The position numbers and the translations under genes were made by a program. 64,000 nt of DNA, taken from contig CM065817.1 of NCBI GenBank assembly GCA_033398695.1, positions 65,088,001 through 65,152,000 on the forward strand, read 5' to 3'. This document shows positions 54,803-64,000 of the stretch, one piece after another (position 1 is the first letter of the stretch; each line of letters starts with the position of its first letter). Under the pieces are notes generated by a model that was given only the letters and a program-made list of their open reading frames with translations, did not search any database and was not told where the DNA came from. This DNA comes from Orobanche coerulescens. Its lineage: Eukaryota; Streptophyta; Magnoliopsida; Lamiales; Orobanchaceae.

Positions 54803-55127
54803 ATTGCCCCATTTCGCCTTGATGTTGAAAACACGGGGTGAGGTGGCACTTTGGCGATCGCCGATGTTTAGACGACGGCCGATCTGAATTCAAATATGGA
54901 CGATCTTCTTTCGCGTCGGGAAGCGGGGGAAAAGAAGGCGGGCCTTTCATAAACAGGCCGACACGCGTCGTCTTTGCCGTTGGGGAATCAAGCGGTTTGT
55001 CGGACTGTCAGTGGCATGCCCTCGAAAAGACGCGTATGCGGGATTCGAGGCCGCATTTAATGCGTCCCCACGTGGTTCGATTGATCCCGAGGTTTCTCCT
55101 TTTTGCACTTAGGCCCTCGTTCCCATC

Positions 55128-55135
55128 TATAAAAA
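55128..55135 (+). promoter_or_regulatory. TATA box of the antisense gene in element J
   Basis: ctATAAAAAggg on the plus strand, about 50 bp before the first ATG at 55178 and 150 bp before the better start at 55278. It is followed by a pyrimidine-rich stretch suitable for transcription initiation. Confidence 0.55.
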
Positions 55136-55177
55136 GGGGGCTTCTTCTCCTTCACTTTTACGCACCCCTTAGCATCC

Positions 55178-57909
55178 ATGGCAATTTACTGCGAAATTTG
55201 GAGCCTTTGAGTGCCGATCTTCTTCTTTTTCTAGGTAAGATTAAATTTAACCTTCTCCTTATCTTTACTTTCCAATATGTCGGGAGGATCGAAAACCTTC
55301 GAGACCGGAAGTTCTTCCATTGCCGCGCGTTGCACGAGCAGGAGGAGGTTCCGTTAGAGTGGATATGGAGACGGCACTGAAGCTATTCGAGCGGGATTGC
55401 ACCGAAGAACTCGAAAAACTTTTCAACGAGGCCGAGGCGGGACGGCGGAGCGAGGGGTTCGCCGGTGGATGAAGACGATCCAGTGCGGGAGGCACGGGAG
55501 AGAGAGAGCGGATTCGGCCCCTCCTATGTGGCTTTTGCTCGGATGATGGAGATGATCACTGGACCTTGCCCGAATTCGATTTCGAGGCCTACTCCGCCGC
55601 TCACCCTTACAAACATGTGAATCGGACGGTCTTTGAGGCCGTCCCGTCCGTGGACTCTCGGCCGATCCGAGATACGGCGACCAAGAATGACTCCGAGCGG
55701 CCGGAGGGCCAAATATCACATCCCCTCGACGTCTCCCTTCACGTGCCTTTGGAGAATGAGCGCGCCGACCAACCGCCCCGTGGTATGGTCGCCGTCAACG
55801 AGATGATTATGGAGGCGGGTGCGATTCCGTTGCCACTCGCCGTCTCCTATTCTTGATCGCTGGAATTTGGCGCCTCTTCAAGCCCGCCGAATGCTTGGTG
55901 AGATCATCTGCACGTTGACCTTGTTCGGCGGTCACCGGTTATTTAAATCACCTTAGCGCTACGGAGATGAATTATCTGTTTAAATTAGTGTGAGAAAGGG
56001 ACGATCGGCGGTTATCATATCCAGGCCGAATCGGGAGAGTGGTTCTTGGCGTGCGAATAAGACCGAGGCGACACAGCAAAATGGTGTTGTCGGCGGGGCA
56101 TGGCGATCGGCGTTGAGTGAAGGGCCGAATGAAGAGTTGGAGATTCCCACTATTTTAGGAGAGGAATCCGAGTAAGGATTTAAACTCTCCCTTTGATTGA
56201 GCTTGTCTTGGGTGATCTAATTTCGTTTTCTTTTTGCGGGACCTCTTGTACGTGACGGCGACCTCCCATTTGATTTCTTGATCGTTTGGGAGCGTATTCG
56301 TGCGTTGCGAACTCCTTTATTGACGTTCGATCGCTTGCTGAAGCTCATCGGTTGGGGGATCGTTTGTTTTGATACCCTCGTCACTTGAATGTTCATGGTA
56401 TGTGGTTAAATGGTGTTTCCTTTCTTTGTGGATCGTCTCCAAGATGTTGTTTTATTTTATCTAACTTGTTTGCACCTTTTCTTTGTGAGAGGCTTACTTT
56501 CCCCGAATCGCGAACCTCGCCGAGAGATAGCTATGTCGGACTTGGGAGTTCTTGGTCGCCTTAATTTGGGCAAGCGGTGAGTCGCGTTCTGCGACAGCGT
56601 CACAACTGCCCGGTGGCGAGACCCGGCCCGAGGCGCCGGTCGCCAAGCCGGTGGTCGAGGAGGAAACGCTCAACGCCGCAAGAGGCGGAGGTCGGAGTCC
56701 CGTCGATCTCGAGGCGGGCGTGTCGATTCTTGAGCCTCCGTCAGCTGCGGCTCCTATCTCCGCCATCCCGATGATGGAGCGTTCGGCGCCAAGTCCACGG
56801 TCACCGGACCCGGTCATCAGCGGCTCGGCGAAGAAGATGGCGATCGCCGATGCGGAGACACCGGGGCAAGCCTTTTTCGGACGTGACCCGAGGTGGTCAA
56901 CAGTAAGAGTGGGTCAAAAATTTTTCCGAGTTAGGCATTAGAGCATGGTATGGGCTAACTCCTTGATTTCCTTGGTTTGCGCTGCAGGTTCGCCTCGCCG
57001 ACCGGACGTCGCCCCCATGGTCTTTGGATTTCTGTCGAGCAAGGCTCCACAAGGTCTTTGTCGAAGTCCACCTTACGTTCGCCAGCAACCACTTCCCTGC
57101 CCAAGGCTTGGGCGACCGACCTTGACGCGATCGCTCGTCGGCGATCTGGAGATGCCATGCGGCGGCCGTCGCCCTGGCTCTTCAGCGGCGGCGATGGCCG
57201 TCCAAGCCGCTCGGGATTTTGAGGGGCGACCCTCCACCGCTCATCTCCATCGCGAGCTCGAGACCGCCCGGAATGTAAATATCGAGGATGCGAACCGGAT
57301 TCGGTCGATGGAGAAAGAGTATGAGGAGACCGCCAAGCGGGCTAAGCAGGACGTGGATCGATTGAAGCAGGAGCTGAGTCGCTCCAAGGAAGCTGCCGAT
57401 CGATCCTGTAATAAGGAGAAGGAGACTCGCCAGAAGCTCGAGGCTTCGCAGGAGGAGGCGACCGGGCTGAAGGCTGCGGTGGATCGGCTCAGTGGTGAGC
57501 TGGAGGCGGCGAAGAGAGAGCTGGAGAAGGCCGGGCGAGAATGTTGCCAAGGCGGCCGAATCAAGCGGAGGTCGAGAAGACGGCGGCGGATCTGAAAGGG
57601 CAGCTGAAGGCGATCGAGGTCGATCCCTACCTTAACGTCGGGCACGTCGGCGAGTTCGCTTACTATTTGGCCTATGCTGACGCTGTCCGAGTTGCTAAAA
57701 GGGCAGGGGTCGAGACCGGTCCTCTGATGGAAAGCTTCAGATCCTATGTCTCCAAGCATCCTCTGCATCCAGAATTCTCTCTGCCGATCCTTGACTTGGT
57801 CGACCTCGGGATTGACTTGAGTTGGTATACCGGCAAACTCATTCATCCCGAGGCCGATGCCCAAGCCGATCCGCGACCCGAGGGCGAAGACCAGCAGGCG
57901 GGGCTTTGA
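55178..57909 (+). pseudogene. Antisense ORF (aORF) of element J
   Basis: Segments in several plus-strand frames lie opposite to pol, between integrase and 3' LTR, the place where Tat elements are known to carry antisense ORFs. Pieces: 55278 onward (Ser/Arg-rich start), 55566-55856, 56552-56941 (Pro/Ala/Glu-rich), 57180-57540 (Glu/Lys/Arg-rich coiled coil with EKEYEETAKRAKQDVDRLKQ) and 57570-57909, which ends in a compact conserved-looking domain (HVGEFAYYLAYADAVRVAK..LDLVDLGIDLSWYTGK). A splice acceptor-like ttgcgctgcag ends near 56987, and a donor-like tag/gtaag is at 55234. Frameshifts and stops occur throughout. Function is unknown; related ORFs have been labelled putative gypsy-type transposon or plant mobile domain proteins. 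Confidence 0.65.
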
Positions 57910-57993
57910 GAGGCTTTTTGTTTTTCCTCTGTAATTTGTACTTTTTTGTTGTAATGCCTTCAGGCCTTGAAATGTATGAAGCTTGTGTTTATG

Positions 57994-57999
57994 AATAAA
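57994..57999 (+). terminator. Poly(A) signal downstream of the antisense gene
   Basis: AATAAA 85 bp after the stop at 57907-57909. Together with the TATA box at 55128 it gives the antisense gene a complete plus-strand transcription unit. Confidence 0.5.
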
Positions 58000-58091
58000 A
58001 TACTCCTTTTCTCATTCCGCGTAATACATTATATGCGATCGCCTTTGACTACTTGTGTGCAATTTTTTCGAGTATGCGTATATTTGCTTTC

Positions 58092-58128
<37 letters not shown>

Positions 58129-58988
58129 TTCGTCCGGCCGATTGTCTGAGTGTTGAAAGTATTGACATGTTTTGAATTGGAATTCTTACTTGTAATTTTC
58201 GTCGGACGATCTCGATCATCTACTGTTTTTGAGCGGCCGTCGAATATGGTTTCTCTTTGTTCGATCGTATTTGAGAGTAGCTCGGCTATCCTGCCCCCTT
58301 GTTTTTGTTCACTTATTGTAAGTAAGGGAACAAAGACTAGTCTGTCTGGCGAGCTATCTTCATTTCGCCGGTCGAGGAGTCATGTGTGGTTGCGGTGTTC
58401 GATGGACCGATCTCCCAATCGTGTCTTCGTGTGCGCGGGATATTTAGTATCCTGCGACTCACTTTGTGAGGGTCCTCCGTTAGGCTACGCCGCCTCGTGT
58501 TAAAAGCGAAGGCGGGCGATCTCGGTCTGGAGGAGTCCTTGCGCGGAGTGTTGTCGGCTTATTCGACACCACGTCCGCGGCTTGTCAGCTCTGCTTCCAC
58601 CTCGGCCCGCCATGAAGATGGCGATCCTCGACGGTGTACGTTGAGACGGGGGTAACGGCACGTCGCATTGTTCGGGTTCACCATGTTAGATGGTGTACCT
58701 TGAGAACGTGCGATCGCGCCGACTGACTATTTTGGAGGGTCCTTCGGCTACGTCGACCTCGTATTTAAACGAAGGGCGGACGATCTTAGCCCAGAGGAAC
58801 CTTGCATGGGCGAAGCTGTCGGTTCCATCGACCTCCAGGACTATGGCTGCAATAATTTTACTTAGGATCGTCGTGATCAGCGATCGTCGGTGATATGCGA
58901 TGTCTGGTGGGGCGATCGCCATAACAGATGGGATAACAAAAAATCTCATTATATTCCTTGTACATCATTGAAATCGAATACAAATTTT
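58000..58988. mobile_element. Element J spacer between antisense gene and integrase
   Basis: No supported coding region. A pure T run lies at about 58096-58127. The rest is gatcg-rich sequence typical of this element. Confidence 0.6.
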
Positions 58989-60116
58989 TCACTGATAGTA
59001 TTTTTTCAGATGCACGGCGTTCCAGGGGTATTGGTCGGATCTAGTCAGGATGTTCCATTCGTAGGCTCCTTTAGTTAACCATCTGGATACTCGAAAGGTC
59101 CTTCCTATTTGGACCAAAGACGCCTGTATGGGTTTGGATTTTCTTGAGGACGAGATCGCCCACTTGAAATCTTCTCTCTCGACCTTTGAATTGAAGAACT
59201 TCTCGGCTCTCCTTTTGTGGATTGTGTTCTTCATTTAAGGTCGGCCGTCTTTCTTCAAGCATGTCTAGGTCGATTCGCGGGCTACATCGTTGTCGGTCGT
59301 CATCTCTGTTCGGTTCGATGGCGAGACGGCGATCTCGAAGGAATCACCGCCATTCGAAGGTAAGGGCGAACGGGGTTTCGCCGGTTGAATTGCGGGTCGT
59401 CGTTCGGTAGGACCATAAAGCGTCTGGGAGCTCGCTCGCCCATCTTCCTTGCACGGATTCGAGTCGTGCTTTGATCGTGTGTTTGAGGATCTTATTCACC
59501 GCCTCTACGCCCGTTCGTCGAGGGTGATAGGGCGAGAATAACCTTTTGACTCCCACTTTTCACGAATTGCATGACTTCTAAGCCGTCAACTGTTTCCGTT
59601 GTCGGAGATGATGGCACAGGGCAACCGAATCGGCATATTATGTTTTTCCATATAAACTTGATCACTTGTTCTTGGCGATCTTGTTGAGCGGTTCGGCCTC
59701 AGCCCATTTGGTGAAATAATCGACCCCAACGATGGCGAACTTACAGCCCCCTGGAGCCGTCGGCAAGGGACCTATAAGGTCGATGCCCCATTGCGCAAAT
59801 GGCCAAGGGCTGTACATGGAGGTGAGCTGTTCGGGTGATAGTTTTATGTTGGGGCCCATTATCTGACATCTATGACAAGATCTGGCATAAGCGATCGCAT
59901 CTTTCGAAGTGATGGCGAGAAGAATCCTTGTCTCGTCGTCTTATGGAGGAGGGCTCGTCGCCGCGTGGTTCCCACAAATCCGTCATGGATTTCAGCTAAA
60001 GCGAGCCGACCTTCCTCGGTGTAATACACTTGAGGAGGAAGGCTGGCTCGCTTGTAAAGCCGATCGTCGATAGGGTATATCGGTCGCGCGAAGGCCGGGT
60101 TGGCGAGCTTTAACAC
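58989..60116 (-). pseudogene. Integrase of element J
   Basis: From right to left: EIHDGFVGTT..ALLHKTTRQGFF (zinc-finger His pair and linker, 59940-60080), the Cys part near 59860, WGIDLIGPLPTAPGG with the first catalytic Asp and VGVDYFTKWAEAE (59680-59830), then the core in other frames (SPYHPRRTGVEAVNKILKHTI, DALWSYRTT, 59380-59560), with a Val where Gln is usual next to the catalytic Glu. The C-terminal GPY-type tail FQVGDLVLKK ends with NAVHLKKYYQ at 58989. At least three frame changes are present. Confidence 0.85.
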
Positions 60117-60202
60117 GGTCGTCGGGGACCGTTCCGTCTTTTAAGTATTTGATGAGCGGAGTCATCGATTCTCTTCGGCGATGGCGACCGTGGTAACCAA
60201 AT

Positions 60203-60640
60203 TCACTGTCGATCGCCGGCCTTGCGACTTAGTGATTTGGATGTTGGAGAAGTCGGTGCCCCATCCGATGATGCTAGTTTGGAAAGTGCATCGGCACGGG
60301 AGTTGTGCTCTCTCGGGACTTGCTCGATTAGTACTTCTTCAAATTTTGTGCACATTTCGGCGACCGGCTCTTGGTATTTGACCATCATTGCGCGTGCCTC
60401 ATATTCCCCCTTGACTTGGTTCACGACCAAAGGGAGTCCATGTAGATATGTAGGCGTCGAACATCTAGGGCGAGGCTAGATCAAGCCCGCCTACGGGGCT
60501 TCGTATTCGGCTTCATTGTTGGTCGCACGAAAACCGAAAGCACGGCATTTGTGAAACTCGACCGTCACGGGCTAATGAGGACAATCCACCTTTGCTCTCG
60601 CATTGGTCGCCGAGCCATCCACGTATAATTTCAGCGGAGT
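60203..60640 (-). pseudogene. Archaeal-type second RNase H (aRNH) of element J
   Basis: LKLYVDGSATN near 60610-60640 supplies the first acid. FRATNNEAEYEA at about 60500-60535 carries the conserved Glu block, and VPREHNSRADALSKLAS ends the domain at about 60280-60330. Frames change several times. A second RNase H between RNase H and integrase is the defining feature of Tat-lineage Ty3/gypsy elements. Confidence 0.8.
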
Positions 60641-60973
60641 CGGCCGACTGGGTGTTGTGAGGAACGTTAATTCCACCACGAAGTCCGCGAGCTTGGCCTT
60701 TGATCGCCGTGCGAGAGCGTAAGTGATACCGTATTGTGCGATCTCCGGCGACCACTTGAGGAGTCGCCCGTTGGTGTCCGGTCGGTGCGGGACTTGTCTT
60801 AGAGGTAGAGTGGTTAGGACCTCCACAGTGATCGAAGAAGTAAGCTCTCGGTTTCGTACACTCATGACAAGGGCATGGCGATCTTCTCCAATGGTGTGTA
60901 ACGTGTCTCGGCGTCGTGGAGCGCACTGGCTAACATAGTAGATCGGCAAGTGGGCTTGCCCCTCTGCTCGCAC
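60640..60973 (-). pseudogene. RNase H of element J
   Basis: PIYYVSQCAPRRRDTLHTI..ALVMSVRN matches the shared RNase H block of Tat elements. LLKWSPEIAQYGITYALARRSKAKLADFVVELTF is the C-terminal block. Some key residues differ from consensus and the frame shifts upstream. Confidence 0.8.
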
Positions 60974-61085
60974 TGAGCGGCACTCGGTCGACCTCAGAGC
61001 CGCTAAGTAAAGGAATAATTTCTCATAGGGATCGGCTTTGCCGAGGATCGGGGTTGGATAGATATTCCTTTATTTTGGCGAATGC

Positions 61086-62247
61086 TTATCGGCTTTCTTT
61101 CGTCCATGCGAACTTCTTGTTCTTGATGGTCGCGAAGAAAGGCTTGCTTTTATCGCGAGCCGTGATATGAAAGCGGTTGAGGCGGCTAGACACTGTGAGG
61201 CGTTGCACTGTTTGATGTTTGCGGTTCCTGCATGTCAAGGATCGCTCGTATCTTGGCGGGTTCGCCTCGATCCCCCTTTGGCTCACTATGTGCCCCAAGA
61301 ACTTCCGGAGCCCACCCCGAAGTTGCATTTCTTGGGGTTGACTTCATGTTAAACTTCTCAAGGATGGCGAACGTCTCGGCAAGATCGTTGAGGTGATCTT
61401 CCTTCTTGAGGCTTTTGACCACGATATCGTCAATGTAGACCTCCATGGTCTTGCCGATCTGATCGGCGAACATCCTGTTGACTAATCGCGGTAGGTCGCC
61501 CTGCGTTTTCAAGCGAGCGGCATTCGACCCAAAAGTATATGTCTTTTACGTGTGGAAAGATGTGTGTTTTATGTCTTCCTCGCCGCCGGGATTTGATGAT
61601 ATCCGTGAAGGCATCCATAAACGACATCATTTCGCAACTGCCGTCTTGCTCGACCGGATGATCGATATGAGGCATTGGGAAGTGATCTTTTGGACATGCG
61701 CGTTGAGGTCGGTGAAGTCTATGCATAATCTCCGAGGCAGTCGGCTTTTTGGCGAGCACGCGTTGGCGACCCTCTGTGGTTCGTTAGTTGCTACTCCGTC
61801 GATCATTTGCCGAGTAACCACGGACTTCTATGTCGGCGCTGCGTATTTCTCGGGACCGAACTTCCTACGCTTCGGTGAGCAGGTTTCATTGTCGGTCGAT
61901 CTTGAGATAATGGCGGCGTGTTCGGGACTTATGCCAACCATATCTTGATGCGACCGAGCAAAGACACCGATGTTCTTACGTAGCAAGTTGATCGATCTCC
62001 CTTTAATTCGCGGTCGATGCTCGCGCCGATCTGTACCTCCCGTTCGATGATCCGGATCCATCGTAATGCTTTCTAACTCTTCGACAGAACAGTCGCCTCT
62101 CGTTTGGTACGATCTCCGGACTCGGTCCTTGGATCGATGTCGAGACTTGGCTCGAAACCGATCCTTGGCTCGATGTCGTCCGTCGATCGATGAGAGATGG
62201 CGTCCCGAGTCGGGTTGGTACGAAGTCTCGGGCTCGTCGATCTCCAT
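61086..62247 (-). pseudogene. Reverse transcriptase of element J
   Basis: NIGVFARSHQDMVGISPEHAAI (about 61950) is the pre-polymerase linker. CIDFTDLNAH (about 61720), MSFMDAFTD (about 61610), RLVNRMFADQIGKTMEVYIDDIVVKSLKKEDHL (61390-61490) with the catalytic YIDD, and FAILEKFNMK follow. The domain is spread over three frames. A region at 62030-62230 encodes a charged repeat-like Arg/Asp/Ser linker. Confidence 0.85.
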
Positions 62248-62431
62248 GGGTTGATCGTCGGTCGCTTCAATGTTACATACGGACGGGAAGTATTGAAAGA
62301 ATTAACAACATAGGAGTAACTCAAACATCTCTTTGCCATTAGTTGATCTCCTTTTACGATGCAGACCGTCCCATCGGCGGTGGGGAATTTGATACGATAA
62401 AAGAAAGATGAGGCGACCGCCTCGAAGGTTT

Positions 62432-62935
62432 CTAAAAGGGGCGACCTAGGAACCCATTATAGATCTTTGGCCTATCTATGATTACAAAGCTTAGGTTCCT
62501 AGTAATCCTAACCTTGGGATCATAAAAGCATACTAGCTCGACGGAGAGCTTGATCCTCCCGTAGGCTTGGACTGTGTTGTCGCCGAACCCTTGAAGTACG
62601 GTGTCGAAGGGCTTGATGAATTTGATCAGGTTGCCGAGTTGGTCTAGGGCGGATTTGAATATGATGTTGCAAAAACTCCCATTGTCGACCAACACGCGAT
62701 CGACCGTCTTTCCAAGGATGCAAGCGGAGATCACTAGTGCATCCTCCTTGGGACATTGCACTCCTTCCCTGTCCTTGTTGGAAAAGGTGATGAGCGCGTC
62801 TCTAGAGATGGTCGGTTCCGGGGGTACAACGACGTGGACCCCGGCGAATGCCCTCAGCTCGGCTTTTCGTTTCCTGTTCGACATGGTGGAAACCGGGGAA
62901 AGACCCCCGAGGTTTCCACCTCCCGCTTGGAGCAT
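62432..62935 (-). pseudogene. Aspartic protease region of element J
   Basis: ITFSNKDREGVQCPKEDALVISACILGKTVDRVLVDNGSFCNIIF contains the Tat-type active site VDNGS with the catalytic Asp retained. It continues to YNGFLGRPF, the second conserved block. 167 codons are open. This is one of the best-preserved J segments. Confidence 0.85.
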
Positions 62936-63298
62936 GTTGACCCGGCCGCCAGAGTTGATCGGTGGGACCGAATCATCAGAGTATTCCGGCTCATGCTCAG
63001 TGCAGCGGCCGGATTGGGAGGAGTTCTCTCGTGTTGCGCTCGCGCCCTCGGTCCTTTCCGTCCTTGGTTCGGCTTGGTGACCAAGTTGTCAGTTGCCTTC
63101 CTCAAACAATCGCGAGTTGCACGAGGAGATCGCGGCCTTGGCTAGTGTTGTGGCGGGACTCTTATGATAGGCACAGAATTTGCTACGGTCTAGGTGACCG
63201 TGGTCCCTTATTGGCTTTGGCTTGAAAGCCACTCGCGACCCTTGATCGCGTTGAAGATGTGGGCGGAGATAAGTTGAGGTTGTGAAGAAGGTGGACCT

Positions 63299-63995
63299 CT
63301 ACATCCTCGAAGGCTTTGAACTCGCCAGCGGCTTGGCGATCGCCTTTCCGGGCTTGGCGACCGCCTTCTTACGGACATGGGAGGGTGCTTTTCCTTCTTC
63401 GGATGGTCCCTCTTCTAAGCGGAGTGAGAGCATCCTCTGTCGGCCAGAACCGGCGGCCTTGTTGCGGAAAATCGAATAGGTCGGGGGATATCCTTTGTGA
63501 GATGCTGAACATGGGCGGCGTCCGTGGAATCCGCTCATAATCGAGTTGAGAGCGATCTCGTCCGACGGGCTCACCGGTGAGGACTATCTTGTCTACCGGT
63601 CGATGTAATCCTCATCCGATTCGTCCTTCCCTGCTGATTTTTATCATGCGGTGAGGACCTTCAGGCGAACGACTTTGGCGGCGAAGTATGACTGAAGTCG
63701 TTCGCTAGCTTCTCAAAGCAATTGATTGAGCGAGATGGTAGTGAGGTGTACCATCCGTAGGCGAGGTCGCCCGAGTTAACGGGAACATACGACATCTCGT
63801 CGCATCTGAAGCTCCGCACCGGTCATGTAGATCCGGAATTTGCTTAAGTGGGTTTCGGATCCGATTTCCTCGTATAAAGGTGTTTGTGGGGGATTGATAG
63901 TTGGTTGGGTAGGCGCGCTCGATTCGAGTCGTGAGTGGTTCGCTTGAACCAATGATCGATCTCTGGCGCTGCCCATTTTCCATGAGCGCCTTCAT
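63299..63995 (-). pseudogene. gag of element J (fragment)
   Basis: LKQIPDLHDRCGASDATRCRMFPLT is a degraded form of the Retrotrans_gag core seen in Tat elements (substrate block ending in ..MCRAFPLT). The frame is broken near 63700, and a Lys/Ala/Pro-rich tail continues to about 63299. The 5' end is outside the window. Confidence 0.65.
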
Positions 63996-64000
63996 CTCGT

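Larger units (their letters stand above)
53861..64000 (-). mobile_element. Element J: Tat-lineage Ty3/gypsy retrotransposon
   Basis: 3' LTR at 53861-54802; the element continues beyond the right edge. On the minus strand are gag, protease, RT, RNase H, a second archaeal-type RNase H and integrase. The second RNase H is diagnostic of the Tat lineage. Between integrase and 3' LTR lies a plus-strand antisense gene. All pol segments are broken by many frameshifts. GCGATCGC words are frequent throughout. Confidence 0.88.

Noticed and set aside
54838..55380. 180-codon plus-strand frame at the start of the J interior
   Set aside because: Its first half crosses the purine-tract side and the TATA box proposed for the antisense gene; no domain. 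Only the part after about 55178-55278 is kept within the antisense gene.
57967..58149. Small hydrophobic protein with a long Phe run
   Set aside because: The Phe run is just the poly(T) tract at 58096-58127; no other coding signal.

Overview
The window looks like a transposable-element island in a flowering-plant (probably eudicot) nuclear genome. It holds nested LTR retrotransposons of both superfamilies, primer-binding sites matching plant tRNA-iMet and tRNA-Asp, a LINE relic and a microsatellite-flanked MITE-like element. No intact single-copy host gene is seen. The coding content is retroelement gag/pol (mostly broken) plus two cargo reading frames inside one retrotransposon. The species cannot be named from the sequence.

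Layout, using letters for elements. Element H (Ty1/copia, +) is the oldest host on the left; its 3' half and 3' LTR occupy 44435-48039. Element F (-) is inserted in H and spans from beyond the left edge to 44434: 5' LTR 42775-44434, internal region 29914-42774, and the visible part of its 3' LTR at 29126-29913. F carries no gag or pol. It carries a zinc-finger ORF resembling the carlavirus nucleic-acid-binding protein and a LOG-type cytokinin-activating enzyme gene. Element G (Ty3/gypsy chromovirus, -, 32919-42350) interrupts the first of these ORFs. Element B (+, ending at 29125) is inserted in F's 3' LTR. Element C (-, tRNA-Asp primed) is inserted in B, with its 5' LTR at 202-24469. Element A (+, 660-23582, TSD TATAT, no pol) is inserted in C's LTR. 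A's 3' LTR was then hit by D (7099-11250, -, gag-protease only, intact ORF) and E (11276-21407, +, chromovirus, TSD GTCTA).

Right of H lie an unresolved LTR-like region (about 48040-51126) containing a (TA)n-flanked inverted-repeat element, a LINE reverse-transcriptase fragment (51127-51497), element I (-, 3' LTR about 51498-52831) and element J. J is a Tat-lineage Ty3/gypsy element (-, 53861 to beyond the right edge) with a second, archaeal-type RNase H and a long antisense gene that has its own TATA box and poly(A) signal.

Two observations stand out. First, F is a non-autonomous retrotransposon whose only recognisable coding content is a virus-like nucleic-acid-binding protein and a cytokinin-activation enzyme. 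Second, six or seven LTR families carry arrays of a short CpG-rich palindrome just upstream of the TATA box: TAGCGYRCGCTA in A, E and G, TTACGTGCGTAA-type in B, GTGCCGCGGCAC in C, TTACGGCCGTAA in F and GCGATCGC in J. This suggests a recurrent U3 design. Element D instead has a near-perfect heat-shock element 15 bp upstream of its TATA box.
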